DNA of 64,000 nt, from contig JAOARV010000048.1 of NCBI GenBank assembly GCA_025210395.1, forward strand, positions 62,001 through 126,000, read 5' to 3'. The notes below the pieces were generated by a model. The model worked only from the letters and a program-made list of their open reading frames with translations, did no database searches and was not told where the DNA came from. This document shows positions 7,723-17,525 of this stretch, one piece after another; within the stretch, counting starts at the first letter, position 1; every line of letters begins with the position of its first letter. A program made the translations under genes and the position numbers. Origin of the DNA: Marinisporobacter sp. (GTDB taxonomy: Bacteria > Bacillota > Clostridia > Peptostreptococcales > Thermotaleaceae).

Positions 7723-8136
7723 ATGAATATATTAAATAAGTCTTTTAGAAATATAAATATACTAGAAAAATCAATGGATGCTACTTGGCTAAGAAATGAA
7801 GTTATATCTAATAATATGGCTAATGTAAATACACCAAAATTCAAGAGAAGTGTAGTAAAATTTGAATCTATTTTAGCGCAAAATTTAGTAGGTCAACCTA
7901 TAAAAGAGAAGTTGACTCATGAAAAACACTTGCCAGTGGGAGAGGTTAACATGAATCAAATAAATCCAACGATTATAAAGGATACTACAAGCAAGTATAG
8001 GAAAGATGGAAATAATGTGAATGTAGATGTGGAAATGGCAAATTTGTCAAAAAACACGATACGCTACTATATGCTAAAAGAATCTATGGCATCAAATCTT
8101 CAGAAACTTAAAATGGTGATTAAAGATGGGAGGTAG
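7723..8136 (+). CDS. flgB: Flagellar basal-body rod protein FlgB
   Basis: A 137-residue FlgB, the first gene of the flagellar operon. FlgB forms the proximal rod joined to FliE, and is exported by the flagellar type III apparatus. The N-terminal rod motif is visible (LRNEVISNNMANVNTPKFKR, residues 24-43) and the C-terminal amphipathic helix (residues 105-137) matches the partner helix of rod proteins. The ribosome binding site is an unbroken run of eight G residues (7708-7715) 7 bases before the ATG, which is unusual and repeated before flgD and fliM. flgC follows 5 bases after the stop. Confidence 0.96.
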   Translation: MNILNKSFRNINILEKSMDATWLRNEVISNNMANVNTPKFKRSVVKFESILAQNLVGQPIKEKLTHEKHLPVGEVNMNQINPTIIKDTTSKYRKDGNNVNVDVEMANLSKNTIRYYMLKESMASNLQKLKMVIKDGR

Positions 8137-8141
8137 TTTAA

Positions 8142-8579
8142 ATGAGTTTGTTTCGTTCAATAAATGTTAGTGCTACTGGATTAACAGCAGAGCGATTAAG
8201 GATGGATATCATATCGAAAAATATAGCTAATGCCAATACGACTAGGACAAGTAGTGGAACTCCCTATAGACGTCAAGTTCCTGTTTTTAAGGAAAGTAAT
8301 TCGGATTTTTCACAAGTATTGGAAAATGCTAAAAATGGACAAACAACTGGAAATGGAGTTGAGGTTATGGCAATCAAAGAAGATAAAACTCCTTTTAAGA
8401 AAGTGTATGATCCTGGACATCCTGAGGCAGATAAAGATGGCTATGTACAAATGCCAAACGTAGATATTGTAACAGAAATGATTAATATGATTTCATCTAC
8501 TAGGGCATATGAAGCTAATGTGACAGCTATGAATGCTACAAAAAGTATGGCAATGAAAGCTCTCGAAATTGGAAAATAG
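8142..8579 (+). CDS. flgC: Flagellar basal-body rod protein FlgC
   Basis: A 145-residue FlgC, a proximal rod subunit secreted through the flagellar export gate. The N-terminal motif (MDIISKNIANANTTRT, about residues 26-41) and the C-terminal helix with VDIVTEMINMISSTRAYEAN are typical of rod and hook proteins. Its length is close to Bacillus FlgC (about 150). It begins 5 bases after flgB and is followed by fliE, the universal flgB-flgC-fliE order. The start has GGGAGG 6 bases upstream (8128-8133). Confidence 0.96.
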   Translation: MSLFRSINVSATGLTAERLRMDIISKNIANANTTRTSSGTPYRRQVPVFKESNSDFSQVLENAKNGQTTGNGVEVMAIKEDKTPFKKVYDPGHPEADKDGYVQMPNVDIVTEMINMISSTRAYEANVTAMNATKSMAMKALEIGK

Positions 8580-8605
8580 ATATTAAAATGGTGGAGGATT
8601 TATAT

Positions 8606-8890
8606 ATGAAGATTAATAATATTACTAATACACCTAAAAATGTATTTACTATAAATAAGGAAAAAAATCAACAAGACTTTTCTGCTTTTTTAAAGGATTC
8701 TTTAAAAAAAGTTAATGACTATGAGTTAGCGTCTGAGAGGGTTAATACCCTTGCAGCAGCAGGAGGAATTAATAACATACATGAAGTGATGATAGCCGCT
8801 GAAAAATCTAAAATTGCTTTGCAGTTTACCGTAGAGGTAAAAAATAAAGTTCTAGATGCCTATAAACAGATAATGAGACTGCAAGTATAA
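8606..8890 (+). CDS. fliE: Flagellar hook-basal body complex protein FliE
   Basis: A 94-residue FliE, the adaptor that links the MS ring (FliF) and export gate to the rod. The ATG at 8606 is preferred over an in-frame ATG at 8588 because GTGGAGG (8591-8597) lies 8 bases before it. The family core is seen in FSAFLKDSLKKVNDYE and in the C-terminal segment NNIHEVMIAAEKSKIALQF through LDAYKQIMRLQV. It sits between flgC and fliF as in nearly all bacteria. Confidence 0.95.
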   Translation: MKINNITNTPKNVFTINKEKNQQDFSAFLKDSLKKVNDYELASERVNTLAAAGGINNIHEVMIAAEKSKIALQFTVEVKNKVLDAYKQIMRLQV

Positions 8891-8924
8891 TGAGTGCAGT
8901 GATACAAGGGGATGAGGTGGATCA

Positions 8925-10472
8925 ATGGGCAATGGGCTAGAACATGTAAAAGAGCAATTGAATCAGTTTTATAGCAAATTAGATAAAAAGCAAAAAATTA
9001 AAATTGGAGTTAGTGGACTATTAGTTATTATCAGTATGGCATTATTATTTTATTTTACGTCTCAACCAGAGTATGAAATATTGTTTAGTGATTTAACACC
9101 AAAGGATGTTGGGGAAATTACAGCAAAGCTTGATGAAATGGCTATACGATGGAAAGATAATGAATCAGGAACGACTATATTAGTACAAAAGGAAGATAAA
9201 AATAGAGCACAAGCAAAACTTGCAGTAGCAGGATTACCAAAAGAAAGCTTTTCTTATGAGAAGATGATAGATAGTAGTAGCTTAACAATGACAAATGAAG
9301 AGAGAAAAAAAAGATATATTATTGCTCAAATGAACGCTTTAGCTGCAACTATTGAAGAAATTGATGGAATAGAAAATGCATTAGTTAATTTAACTGTAGC
9401 AGATGATACGAACTTTTTAATAGATAAGCAAAAATCAAAAGCTTCTGTATTTGTTGAAGTAGAACAAGGAGAAGAACTTTCAAAGGAGCAGGTAAATGGT
9501 ATTGCTATGCTTGTGGCAAATGCAGTAAAAGATTTAGATCCAGAAAATATATCTATTGTAGACAATAGAGGACAGGTGTTGAACAAGCAAAAAGACGAAG
9601 ATACATTTGATGCTTCTACTCAATTAGGACTGCAAAAGCAAGTACAAAGCCAAATGCAAGAAAGAATAAAAGAATTTTTAGCTACTTCATATGGAGCTGG
9701 AAACGTTGCAGTAATGGTGAATGTAAAATTAGACTTTGATAGTGAGGTAACAGATGTAAAGGAATTTTCACCACCAATAAAGGATGAAACAAATGGACTT
9801 ATTCGAAGTATGAATGAGCAAAATGAACAGTTAACAAATGGAAGTGGTGGTGGTGTTCCAGGTACAGATTCTAATTCTGAAGACATTACCCAATATATAG
9901 AAGAGAATGAAAATGGATCTAAATATGATAAAGAAAATAAAACTATTAACTATGAGCTAAATGAAATAAATAAAAAAATTGTAAAGGCGCAAGGTCAAGT
10001 AAAAGATATAACCATTGCAGTTTTAATAAATAAGCAAGGCTTGCCAAATGGAGAACTTACAGATGAAGAAGAGAAAAAAATTAAAAGTATTGTTTCTGCT
10101 TCAGCAGGACTTGATACAAAAGTTGTTGAAGTAATGGCAAAAGACTTTGATACAACTTTAACGGATCAATTTGCAAGTATGGAAGAAAATAGCCAACCAG
10201 GAATTCTTGGAAATATTCCATTGTGGTCTATAGGCATATTAGGAGCATTGTTTATTGGTGCTTTTGTATATACAATCTATAGGATTAGAAAAAGAAAAAC
10301 TGAAATAGATACAGTGCTAGAAGAGCCTGTTTCAACAATACAAGATGAACTTGAAGAAATAGAAATAGAAGCAAATGAAAAATCAGGATATAAGAAGCAG
10401 GTAGATAAATTTGTAGATAAAAATCCTGAAGCAGTTGCACAATTGTTAAAGACATGGCTAAATGAAGATTAG
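8925..10472 (+). CDS. fliF: Flagellar MS-ring protein FliF
   Basis: A 515-residue FliF, which assembles the membrane-embedded MS ring on which the rod, switch and export gate are built. The N-terminal membrane span (about residues 24-45) is followed by ring-building motifs including EYEILFSDLTPKDVGEI and AKLAVAGLPKESFSYE. A low-complexity stretch around residues 300-330 (SGGGVPGTDSN) is the usual beta-collar linker, and a second membrane span lies near residues 428-448. The C-terminal FliG-binding tail ends in PEAVAQLLKTWLNED, the conserved FliF signature. The binding site GAGGTGG is only 4 bases from the ATG. Confidence 0.97.
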   Translation: MGNGLEHVKEQLNQFYSKLDKKQKIKIGVSGLLVIISMALLFYFTSQPEYEILFSDLTPKDVGEITAKLDEMAIRWKDNESGTTILVQKEDKNRAQAKLAVAGLPKESFSYEKMIDSSSLTMTNEERKKRYIIAQMNALAATIEEIDGIENALVNLTVADDTNFLIDKQKSKASVFVEVEQGEELSKEQVNGIAMLVANAVKDLDPENISIVDNRGQVLNKQKDEDTFDASTQLGLQKQVQSQMQERIKEFLATSYGAGNVAVMVNVKLDFDSEVTDVKEFSPPIKDETNGLIRSMNEQNEQLTNGSGGGVPGTDSNSEDITQYIEENENGSKYDKENKTINYELNEINKKIVKAQGQVKDITIAVLINKQGLPNGELTDEEEKKIKSIVSASAGLDTKVVEVMAKDFDTTLTDQFASMEENSQPGILGNIPLWSIGILGALFIGAFVYTIYRIRKRKTEIDTVLEEPVSTIQDELEEIEIEANEKSGYKKQVDKFVDKNPEAVAQLLKTWLNED

Positions 10473-10483
10473 GAGTGTAGCGT

Positions 10484-11494
10484 ATGCCTCGAAAAACAGG
10501 ATTAAGTGGTAAAGAGAAGGCAGCTGTGCTGTTGATCTCTTTAGGACCAGATAAGTCAGCGAAGATATTTAAACATCTTCAAGAAGAAGAAATTGAAGAA
10601 TTAACATTAGAAATTGCAAATATGAGGAAAATTCCTTCAGAAGAAAAAGAACAAGTTATAGAAGAATTCTATCAAGTTTGTTTGGCGCAAGAATATATTT
10701 CTGAAGGTGGTATTAACTATGCAAAAGAAATATTAGAAAAAGCATTAGGAACACAAAAGGCTTATGATATTGTTAATAAGCTTACAGCTTCTTTACAGGT
10801 TCGTCCTTTTGATTTCGCAAGGAAAGCGGATGCTAGCCAATTGTTAAACTTTATACAAAATGAACATCCTCAAACGATTGCCCTGATTCTCTCCTATTTA
10901 GGAGCCCAACAAGCAGGACAAATATTATCTTCTTTGCCACAAAATAAGCAAGCGGAGGTAGCTAAACGTATTGCTACTATGGATCGAACAACACCTGAAA
11001 TTATCAAGGAGGTAGAAGCAGTTCTTGAGAGTAAACTATCATCTATGGTTACACAAGATTATACAACAGCTGGAGGGATACAATCTATTGTTGATCTGTT
11101 GAATTCTGTAGATAGAGGAACAGAGAAATTTATCATGGAAACCCTTGAAATAGAAGATGTTGAGTTAGCAGAAGAGATTAAAAAGAGAATGTTTGTATTT
11201 GAAGATATTGTTACATTAGATAGCACATCTATTCAAAGATTTATACGAGATGTTGATAATAATGATTTAGCTGTTGCATTAAAAGGATCTACTGAAGAAG
11301 TACAAGAGATTATCTTTAATAATATGTCAAAACGAATGGCGGAAATGATCAAAGAAGATATGGACTTTATGGGACCAGTAAGATTAAGAGATGTAGAAGA
11401 GGCACAGCAAAAAATTGTCAATATGATCAGAAAACTAGAAGAAGCAGGCGAGATTATTATATCTCGTGGAGGAGGGGACGAAATCATTGTCTAG
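10484..11494 (+). CDS. fliG: Flagellar motor switch protein FliG
   Basis: A 336-residue FliG, full length. FliG binds FliF through its N-terminal domain, forms the top of the C ring, and contacts the MotA stator through the charged helix in its C-terminal domain, so it converts ion flow into torque. Visible motifs are LSGKEKAAVLLISLGPD at the N-terminus, the middle-domain EHPQ motif (NFIQNEHPQTIALILSYL), and the C-terminal torque helix region VRLRDVEEAQQKIVNMIRKLEE. It starts 11 bases after fliF and overlaps the fliH start by 8 bases, implying coupled translation. Confidence 0.97.
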   Translation: MPRKTGLSGKEKAAVLLISLGPDKSAKIFKHLQEEEIEELTLEIANMRKIPSEEKEQVIEEFYQVCLAQEYISEGGINYAKEILEKALGTQKAYDIVNKLTASLQVRPFDFARKADASQLLNFIQNEHPQTIALILSYLGAQQAGQILSSLPQNKQAEVAKRIATMDRTTPEIIKEVEAVLESKLSSMVTQDYTTAGGIQSIVDLLNSVDRGTEKFIMETLEIEDVELAEEIKKRMFVFEDIVTLDSTSIQRFIRDVDNNDLAVALKGSTEEVQEIIFNNMSKRMAEMIKEDMDFMGPVRLRDVEEAQQKIVNMIRKLEEAGEIIISRGGGDEIIV

Positions 11495-12254
11495 GATTTT
11501 TAAGTCTTCTTATGTACAAGTTGGTGATATGAAAGAGATTAGAATACAAAATAATTCTGAAGACTCCTTAGAAGTTCATGTAGAACAACAAGAACATGAA
11601 GCTGAAGAAATAAAGGAACCAGAAATTGATTTTGAAGAAATATATAATCAAAAAATGCAGGAAATAGAGGAGTTAGCAAAAAAAAAATTAGAAGAAGCAG
11701 ACAGGCAAGCCCAAACAATTATTGGTGATGCTTATGAAGATGCAAAAAAAATACATGAGAATGCAAAAAGTGATGGGTTTGCACAAGGAAAAGCAGAAGG
11801 ATATGGAATCGGTAAAGCAGAAGGGGACAAGATTGTTAAAGAAGCTTTAAATATCAAAAATGAAATATTGATGATCAAAAAAGAATTCGTTTCAAAAATG
11901 GAGAGTGAAGGTATAGACCTGATCATTGACACTGTTGAAAGAATATTAAATATGAAGATTGAAGATTCCTATGAAACAATTATCGGTCTTGTAAAAGCAG
12001 CACTTAGTAAATGTGCTTATACAGAATCTTTAGTTCTTAGAGTAAGTCCAGATGATTATGGTTATGCCATTAGTGCAAAGGATAAAATATTGACCTTAGC
12101 AGAAAATGTAGATGATATTAGCATTAAGCAAGATCCTTCCTTGAAAAAGGGTAGTTGTATTTTAGATACAGTGTCAGGGAGTATTGATTCAAGTATACAA
12201 ACTCAATTTCATCAGATTAAGTCATTATTCGAAGAAATATTAGAGAGTGAGTGA
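11487..12254 (+). CDS. fliH: Flagellar export regulator FliH
   Basis: A 255-residue FliH, the stator-like negative regulator that anchors the FliI ATPase to the export gate. The start is the TTG at 11487, giving the family-typical beginning LSRIFKSS, with GGAGGGG (11471-11477) 9 bases upstream; this overlaps the end of fliG by 8 bases. A further in-frame GTG at 11466 is less likely. The middle region is a charged coiled coil (about residues 40-110) carrying GxxxG-like repeats (GFAQGKAEGYGIGKAEGD), a recognised FliH feature, and the C-terminal domain resembles the V/F-ATPase peripheral stalk subunit. Confidence 0.93.
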   Translation: MSRIFKSSYVQVGDMKEIRIQNNSEDSLEVHVEQQEHEAEEIKEPEIDFEEIYNQKMQEIEELAKKKLEEADRQAQTIIGDAYEDAKKIHENAKSDGFAQGKAEGYGIGKAEGDKIVKEALNIKNEILMIKKEFVSKMESEGIDLIIDTVERILNMKIEDSYETIIGLVKAALSKCAYTESLVLRVSPDDYGYAISAKDKILTLAENVDDISIKQDPSLKKGSCILDTVSGSIDSSIQTQFHQIKSLFEEILESE

Positions 12255-12263
12255 TAGAAAAAA

Positions 12264-13571
12264 ATGCTTAATCTAGAAAAATATATATATGCTCTTAAAG
12301 ATGTAAATTTAATTAAATATAGTGGAAAAGTTTCTCAAGTTGTAGGATTAACAATAGAATCTTTAGGACCTGCTGTTAAATTAGGAGAATTATGTTACAT
12401 TTACCCATTAAAGGGTATAGCTCCAATAAAAGCAGAAGTTGTAGGCTTCAAAGATGAAAAAGTGCTACTAATGCCGTTAGGAGAAATGGATGGAATAGGA
12501 CCTGGTAGCAAAGTTGTTGCTACAGGAGAATTATTGTCTGTCAATGTAGGAGATGAACTTTTGGGTCGTATATTAGATGGGTTAGGTAATCCTATAGATG
12601 ATGGAGGAAGATTAACGACTACAAAAAAATACCCTGTAAATAATCAGCCACCTAATCCTTTAAAAAGAAAAAAAATAGAAGAGGTTTTATCTCTTGGGGT
12701 AAAAGCTATTGACGGATTGTTAACTTGTGGAGTTGGACAAAGAATAGGAATCTTTGCTGGAAGTGGTGTGGGAAAGAGTACTCTTATGGGAATGATTGCT
12801 AGAAATACAGAGGCAGATGTAAATGTAATTGCTTTAATTGGTGAACGTGGAAGAGAGGTAAGAGAATTTATTGAAAAAGATCTACAAGAAGAAGGATTAA
12901 AAAGATCTGTATTAGTAATAGCAACCTCTGATCAACCAGCTTTAGTGAGAATGAAGGGGGCACTGCTTGCTACTTCTATTGCAGAATATTTTAGAGATAA
13001 AGGCAAAAAGGTCATGTTACTTATGGATTCCTTGACCAGATTTTCCATGGCTCAAAGAGAGGTAGGTTTAGCAGTAGGAGAGCCTCCTGTGACAAAAGGA
13101 TATACTCCTTCTGTTTTTGCAGCATTACCAAAACTCCTTGAAAGATCAGGAAACTCTGATAAAGGTTCTATAACAGCTTTATATACTGTACTTGTAGATG
13201 GAGATGATTTGAATGAACCTATTACAGATACGGCAAGAGGTATACTAGATGGACATATTGTTCTATCAAGAAAAATGGCTAATAAAAATCATTATCCAGC
13301 TATTGACGTATTAGCAAGCGTTAGTAGAGTAATGCCAAATATTGTCCACGAAGAACATGGAAAATGCTCAAGTGAGTTTAGAGATATACTAGCTACGTAT
13401 AAAGATGCTGAAGATTTGATTAATATTGGTGCATATGTAAGTGGAAGTAATCCCAAAATTGATTATGCTATAAAGATGATTGATGTATTAAATAGTTACT
13501 TAAAACAAGGTATACATGATAAGTTTAACTATAATGATGCAGTGATACAAATGAAAGAACTTCTACAATAG
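12264..13571 (+). CDS. fliI: Flagellar protein export ATPase FliI
   Basis: A 435-residue FliI, the hexameric ATPase that helps feed substrates into the flagellar type III export gate. It is homologous to the F1-ATPase beta subunit. Walker A GSGVGKST is at about residues 166-173, the GERGREVREF motif at about residue 193, and Walker B VMLLMDSLTRFS near residue 250; TKGYTPSVFAALPKLLERSG is a type III ATPase signature. Its length is as expected (about 440). It is followed 11 bases later by fliJ, which inserts into the FliI ring as the stalk. Confidence 0.97.
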   Translation: MLNLEKYIYALKDVNLIKYSGKVSQVVGLTIESLGPAVKLGELCYIYPLKGIAPIKAEVVGFKDEKVLLMPLGEMDGIGPGSKVVATGELLSVNVGDELLGRILDGLGNPIDDGGRLTTTKKYPVNNQPPNPLKRKKIEEVLSLGVKAIDGLLTCGVGQRIGIFAGSGVGKSTLMGMIARNTEADVNVIALIGERGREVREFIEKDLQEEGLKRSVLVIATSDQPALVRMKGALLATSIAEYFRDKGKKVMLLMDSLTRFSMAQREVGLAVGEPPVTKGYTPSVFAALPKLLERSGNSDKGSITALYTVLVDGDDLNEPITDTARGILDGHIVLSRKMANKNHYPAIDVLASVSRVMPNIVHEEHGKCSSEFRDILATYKDAEDLINIGAYVSGSNPKIDYAIKMIDVLNSYLKQGIHDKFNYNDAVIQMKELLQ

Positions 13572-13582
13572 GAGGTTTATAA

Positions 13583-14026
13583 ATGCTTAAATTTTCTTTT
13601 AAATATGAAAATCTGCTAAAAGTAAAAGAGAAGCACGAAGATGTGATAAAAGGGAAAATGCACAAAGCACAATCAAAGCTACAGGATGAAAAAAACAAAT
13701 TAAAGGAATTACAAAATCAAAAAAATGACTGTGAAAAGCATATTTCATTAAAAATGCAAAATGGAATCAATATTAAGGATTTAAAGGTATATGATTCATT
13801 TTTAATAGGGTTAAAAAGAAAGATGGATGAACAAAGACAAGTGATTGAGCAATGTAAGATAGAAGTAAATAAATATAAACAAGAATTAATGAAAGCTGCT
13901 ATGGAAAAGAAAACTTTTGAGAAACTAAAAGAGAAAGAAAAAGAAAAATTTTATTATATAGAAAAAAAAGAAGAAGAAAACTTCGTAGATCAGTTAGTAA
14001 CATTTCAAAATTTCAAAAGCAAGTAG
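13583..14026 (+). CDS. fliJ: Flagellar export protein FliJ
   Basis: A 147-residue, almost entirely helical, lysine/glutamate-rich protein. Position (immediately after fliI), length and the N-terminal pattern FSFKYENLLKVKEKHEDVIKG identify FliJ, the central coiled-coil stalk of the export ATPase and escort for chaperones. Sequence conservation in this family is low, so the call rests mainly on context plus the predicted antiparallel coiled coil. AGGAGG lies 8 bases before the ATG. Confidence 0.88.
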   Translation: MLKFSFKYENLLKVKEKHEDVIKGKMHKAQSKLQDEKNKLKELQNQKNDCEKHISLKMQNGINIKDLKVYDSFLIGLKRKMDEQRQVIEQCKIEVNKYKQELMKAAMEKKTFEKLKEKEKEKFYYIEKKEEENFVDQLVTFQNFKSK

Positions 14027-14035
14027 GGGGCAATA

Positions 14036-15289
14036 ATGGCAGAGTCTAAGGAAATAGAAAGAGAAAAAAAAGGTCTAGGAATAGGTAAAATGATATCCAT
14101 TATAATAGCTGTTTTTATTACAATTCCTTTAGCTATTATGAGTATTGTCTATTTTACAAATGATAATTTTAAGTTTGTAGCCAATAAATATTTAAGTCAA
14201 GTAGCTGGACCAGTAGGGAAATATTTTGAAAGTTTTCCTACAAAAGAAGAAAAAGAAGCTAAAAAAAGGACTGTTGCAAAATATCTTATAGGCTTAGATA
14301 TAGAAAGTGCTTCTGATAAATTAACTATTATTAAAAATGAAGATGAAAAGCTTTATTCAGAATTGATTAAAATTTGTACACAACTAAACCCTAATCAAAC
14401 AAAAAAAATACTTGAATATAGAAGAGAAGGAGCTATCCAAAAAGATGTTTTAACATCTATTATAGATCAAATTAAAGAGGATCAGATAAAAGAGCTCCAG
14501 GGAAAGGCAAAATATTACGAAGATATGTCCCTTGTTAATGGGGTTAAAGAAATTAACACAAGCTTGATGAATGAAACTGTTTTATACAGTACCATGGGAT
14601 TAACTATAGAGCAAATGAAGGAAACAAATGCAGCCAACATCTTGAAATACCTAGATATAGAAGAAACAAATAAGCTTTTAGCTAATTATCAATCTGATGA
14701 AAAAAGAAAAAAAGTTACAAAGCTTTTAAGTCAGATGAATGAGCGTGAAGTAGAGTTAATAAATATTGCCAATATATATAATGGTGAGAAGGCTGAAAAG
14801 TTGTTGGAGGATATTGGAAACGATCAAAAATACAAGATGGATGAATTATCAACGATATATAGAAATATGAATATGCTAAAAGTAGCAAAGGTACTTGCTA
14901 AGACGGAAGATAAAAACTTCATTTATAATCTTTTAGAACAAATTAAAAATGATGAAATTCTTGCAAAGAATCAAGATTTACTAACGGAAGATTTAATGAA
15001 TGCTATGAAAATATATAGGGAATATGATCAGGAAATAGATGAATTAGTAAAAGTGTATACAAAAATGGATTCAAAGCAGATTGGAGATATGATTACTAAA
15101 CTATTTAAAAGTCGTAAAGAACCAGAAAGGTATACTTTTAATAATGGTGATCAGATTACTATAACAGATGGAGATATTGCTATAGATGTACTAAGAAAGC
15201 TAAAAGAAAAAACAGTAGCAGAAGTATTAGCCAGCTTAGATAATGATACAGCTGCAGATATATCTAAAAAATTAACTTTACCCTATTAA
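14036..15289 (+). CDS. Membrane-anchored MgtE-N-like flagellar protein (MotE/YlxF position)
   Basis: A 417-residue protein occupying the place of Bacillus ylxF, between fliJ and fliK. It has a short cytoplasmic N-terminus, one membrane span (about residues 19-42), and a long helical, presumably extracytoplasmic region. The C-terminal segment LKEKTVAEVLASLDNDTAADI is the helix-turn-helix pattern of the MgtE intracellular N domain and of MotE, a flagellar stator chaperone. Several diverged repeats of this two-helix unit appear earlier (around residues 190-220, 280-310 and 345-360). Family members of the MotE/YlxF type are usually about 200 residues, so this one is roughly double length. Function here is inferred from position only. 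Confidence 0.7.
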   Translation: MAESKEIEREKKGLGIGKMISIIIAVFITIPLAIMSIVYFTNDNFKFVANKYLSQVAGPVGKYFESFPTKEEKEAKKRTVAKYLIGLDIESASDKLTIIKNEDEKLYSELIKICTQLNPNQTKKILEYRREGAIQKDVLTSIIDQIKEDQIKELQGKAKYYEDMSLVNGVKEINTSLMNETVLYSTMGLTIEQMKETNAANILKYLDIEETNKLLANYQSDEKRKKVTKLLSQMNEREVELINIANIYNGEKAEKLLEDIGNDQKYKMDELSTIYRNMNMLKVAKVLAKTEDKNFIYNLLEQIKNDEILAKNQDLLTEDLMNAMKIYREYDQEIDELVKVYTKMDSKQIGDMITKLFKSRKEPERYTFNNGDQITITDGDIAIDVLRKLKEKTVAEVLASLDNDTAADISKKLTLPY

Positions 15290-15310
15290 AAATAGGAGGG
15301 AGGTGAAAAA

Positions 15311-16699
15311 ATGATGATGAACATAAATATGCAAGTAAATAGTAAAAATTTATTAAGTAACCAGACGAGCCGTATTATACAACCCAAAGAGGATCGATTT
15401 TTTGATAAGGTACTTAAGGAAAAAATAAATGAACCTAAAGAAGAATATTCAAAAGCAAGTAAAACTGAACATCAAGAAAAAGATATTCAGAGAAAAGATG
15501 ATAAAAAGATTAAAAAGGATCAACCTGAAAAGAAGGTTGTAGATCAGGTAGATGCTGAAAATATTGAAAAAGATAAAAAAGAAAATATACCAGAAGAAAT
15601 AGTAAGCGTAATAGCTAGTTTAGAGGCACAGGTAGAAGAATTAGTAGCAATAATAGAAGCAGAAGGAAATAAAGAAGATATGGTAATGGAATTAGAAAAT
15701 ATAAAATCTCATTTTAATAAAATACGATCTTTTATAGAAGAAAACAACATGCCTGATATAAAAGAGAATACCATATCAAAAGAAATTCTACAGCCGTTAG
15801 TGGATAAATTGCAAATGATCCTCAATCAAAAGGAAGTAAATTTAGATTTACAAGACTTCAATAAAGCATTATCACAACTTGAAGAATTATTGGAAAAACA
15901 GGTTGTTAATAATGAAATAAGTAGTGCTGCAGTTGGAGATCAATCAAACAAAGAAGATACCAGCTTTAGATCAAGAAAAGAAGAAACTAATTCCATGCAA
16001 AATACACAAAATAAAGAAAATTCAGAATTAAATATACAAAGAAAAGATAACTACCCAAATATAAGAAATAAAGCTCAAGCAAATACAGAAAATGAAAGAC
16101 AAATGTCTCAAAATAATTCAAATGGAGAAAAGTTTGGATTTTTTGCAAATAAAACTCAAAAAACAGTGATCAATGATCAACTTATTCAAGACATTTCTAC
16201 AAATTATACGGTACAAAATAATATGAATGAACTAGAGCCTGTAAAATTGCAAACAACAACAGCACAAAAACCAAACTTTCAGAATATCTTAGAGCAAGTT
16301 GTAGAAAAAGCTCAGGTCATCATGGATGAGAAAGGCTCTGAAATGACATTGCGTCTTAAACCAAATCATTTAGGAAATCTTTCTATGAAAATAGCAGTTG
16401 AAAGAGGGATTGTTGTTGCCAATATTGTTGCAGAAAATCAGGCAGTAAAGGAAGTTTTAGAGTCTAATTTTAATGCTTTAAGAGATGCCCTTAATGAAAA
16501 AGGATTTGGGATTTCCGAATTGAATGTATCTGTTGGGCAAGATTCGGATTTTCAACAACAGCAAAGCTTTATGAATTTCAATAAGAGAAATAACCAAAAA
16601 TCTAATGGGAATTCGGTAGGATATGAAGATACAGTAGTAAATGAACAAATAAGTAGTACAAGCTCTATGAGTGAGGCTATAATAGATCAATTAGGATAG
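15311..16699 (+). CDS. fliK: Flagellar hook-length control protein FliK
   Basis: A 462-residue FliK, the secreted molecular ruler that sets hook length and switches export specificity by contacting FlhB. The first 330 residues are a poorly conserved, Glu/Lys/Asn/Gln-rich ruler region. The conserved C-terminal Flg_hook domain (about residues 335-420) contains [18 protein letters not shown] and [16 protein letters not shown]. Its position between the ylxF-like gene and flgD is canonical. It overlaps nothing; AGGAGGGAGGTG lies before the ATG at 15311. Confidence 0.93.
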   Translation: MMMNINMQVNSKNLLSNQTSRIIQPKEDRFFDKVLKEKINEPKEEYSKASKTEHQEKDIQRKDDKKIKKDQPEKKVVDQVDAENIEKDKKENIPEEIVSVIASLEAQVEELVAIIEAEGNKEDMVMELENIKSHFNKIRSFIEENNMPDIKENTISKEILQPLVDKLQMILNQKEVNLDLQDFNKALSQLEELLEKQVVNNEISSAAVGDQSNKEDTSFRSRKEETNSMQNTQNKENSELNIQRKDNYPNIRNKAQANTENERQMSQNNSNGEKFGFFANKTQKTVINDQLIQDISTNYTVQNNMNELEPVKLQTTTAQKPNFQNILEQVVEKAQVIMDEKGSEMTLRLKPNHLGNLSMKIAVERGIVVANIVAENQAVKEVLESNFNALRDALNEKGFGISELNVSVGQDSDFQQQQSFMNFNKRNNQKSNGNSVGYEDTVVNEQISSTSSMSEAIIDQLG

Positions 16700-16712
16700 G
16701 GGGGGCGAAAAA

Positions 16713-17123
16713 ATGTCAGTTAGTGGAGCTGGGAGTGCTTCTAAAGAATATAAACCAATCTATGGAAATTTCAATCAGGGGGAAGAAAAAAAAGATGCTA
16801 CGCCTGCAAAAATCAAAAAACAGCTAGGAAAAGATGATTTCTTAAAGCTGCTTGTGACACAGCTTAGTCATCAAGACCCATTAAAGCCTGTAGAAGATAA
16901 AGAATTCATTGCACAAATGGCACAATTTAGTAGTCTTGAACAGATGAATAATATGAACACGGCAATGGAAGGTTTAACAAAACAAATAAAAAATTCAAAT
17001 GATACAGCACTTGAGGTTGGTAAAATGAATTACAATTTAAATAAAAAAATGCTTGAAGAGATCATAAAATTGAATAAGACTTTGGAGGCATATGTCAAAA
17101 AACCTTCGGAAGACGAAGAATAA
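16713..17123 (+). CDS. flgD: Flagellar hook-assembly scaffold FlgD
   Basis: A 136-residue FlgD, the hook cap protein under which FlgE polymerises. The conserved N-terminal block is clear: [20 protein letters not shown] (residues 37-56) followed by [18 protein letters not shown]. It lacks the long C-terminal Fn3/Tudor-like half of the E. coli protein, as is usual in Bacillus and Clostridia. The binding site is a run of seven Gs (16699-16705) starting at the last base of the fliK stop codon. Confidence 0.94.
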   Translation: MSVSGAGSASKEYKPIYGNFNQGEEKKDATPAKIKKQLGKDDFLKLLVTQLSHQDPLKPVEDKEFIAQMAQFSSLEQMNNMNTAMEGLTKQIKNSNDTALEVGKMNYNLNKKMLEEIIKLNKTLEAYVKKPSEDEE

Positions 17124-17162
17124 AGATATAGGATCTTCAAGCATTATAGGAGGTAAGTGATC

Positions 17163-17525
17163 ATGAATAAAATAATGCTTCATAATATTCATGTCAAGGC
17201 AACTAAAATTTCTCCAAAGAAGATAGTACAAAAAAAATCCTTCGAACAAGTATTAGACCATATTGCTAGTAAAGATGTAAAATTTTCAAAGCATGCAAAG
17301 GAAAGGCTTCACGCAAGAAATATCAATATGAATCATCAAGATATCAAAAAAATTGATGAAGCTTTAAATAAAGCAAACCAAAAAGGAATCAAAGAAACAT
17401 TAATTCTTATGAACAACAAAGCATTTGTTGCAAGTGTAAAAAATAAAACCATTATTACAGTTGCAACAGAGGAGCAACTAAAAGAAAATGTATTTACCAA
17501 TATAGACGGAGCTGTAATTATATAG
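17163..17525 (+). CDS. Flagellar operon protein, TIGR02530 family
   Basis: A 120-residue protein between flgD and flgE. Its pattern FSKHAKERLHARNINMNHQD through ETLILMNNKAFVASVKNKTIITV matches the small Firmicutes family known as TIGR02530 (flagellar operon protein), whose members always lie at this point of the operon. The molecular role is not known to me; location suggests hook assembly. The start ATG 17163 is 9 bases after ATAGGAGGT; the GTG at 17157 is too close to that site. A 77-base gap to flgE follows. Confidence 0.88.
   Translation: MNKIMLHNIHVKATKISPKKIVQKKSFEQVLDHIASKDVKFSKHAKERLHARNINMNHQDIKKIDEALNKANQKGIKETLILMNNKAFVASVKNKTIITVATEEQLKENVFTNIDGAVII

Noticed and set aside
8230-8463. 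77-codon + strand frame inside flgC
   Set aside because: It is wholly contained in flgC in another frame, and flgC is conserved throughout.
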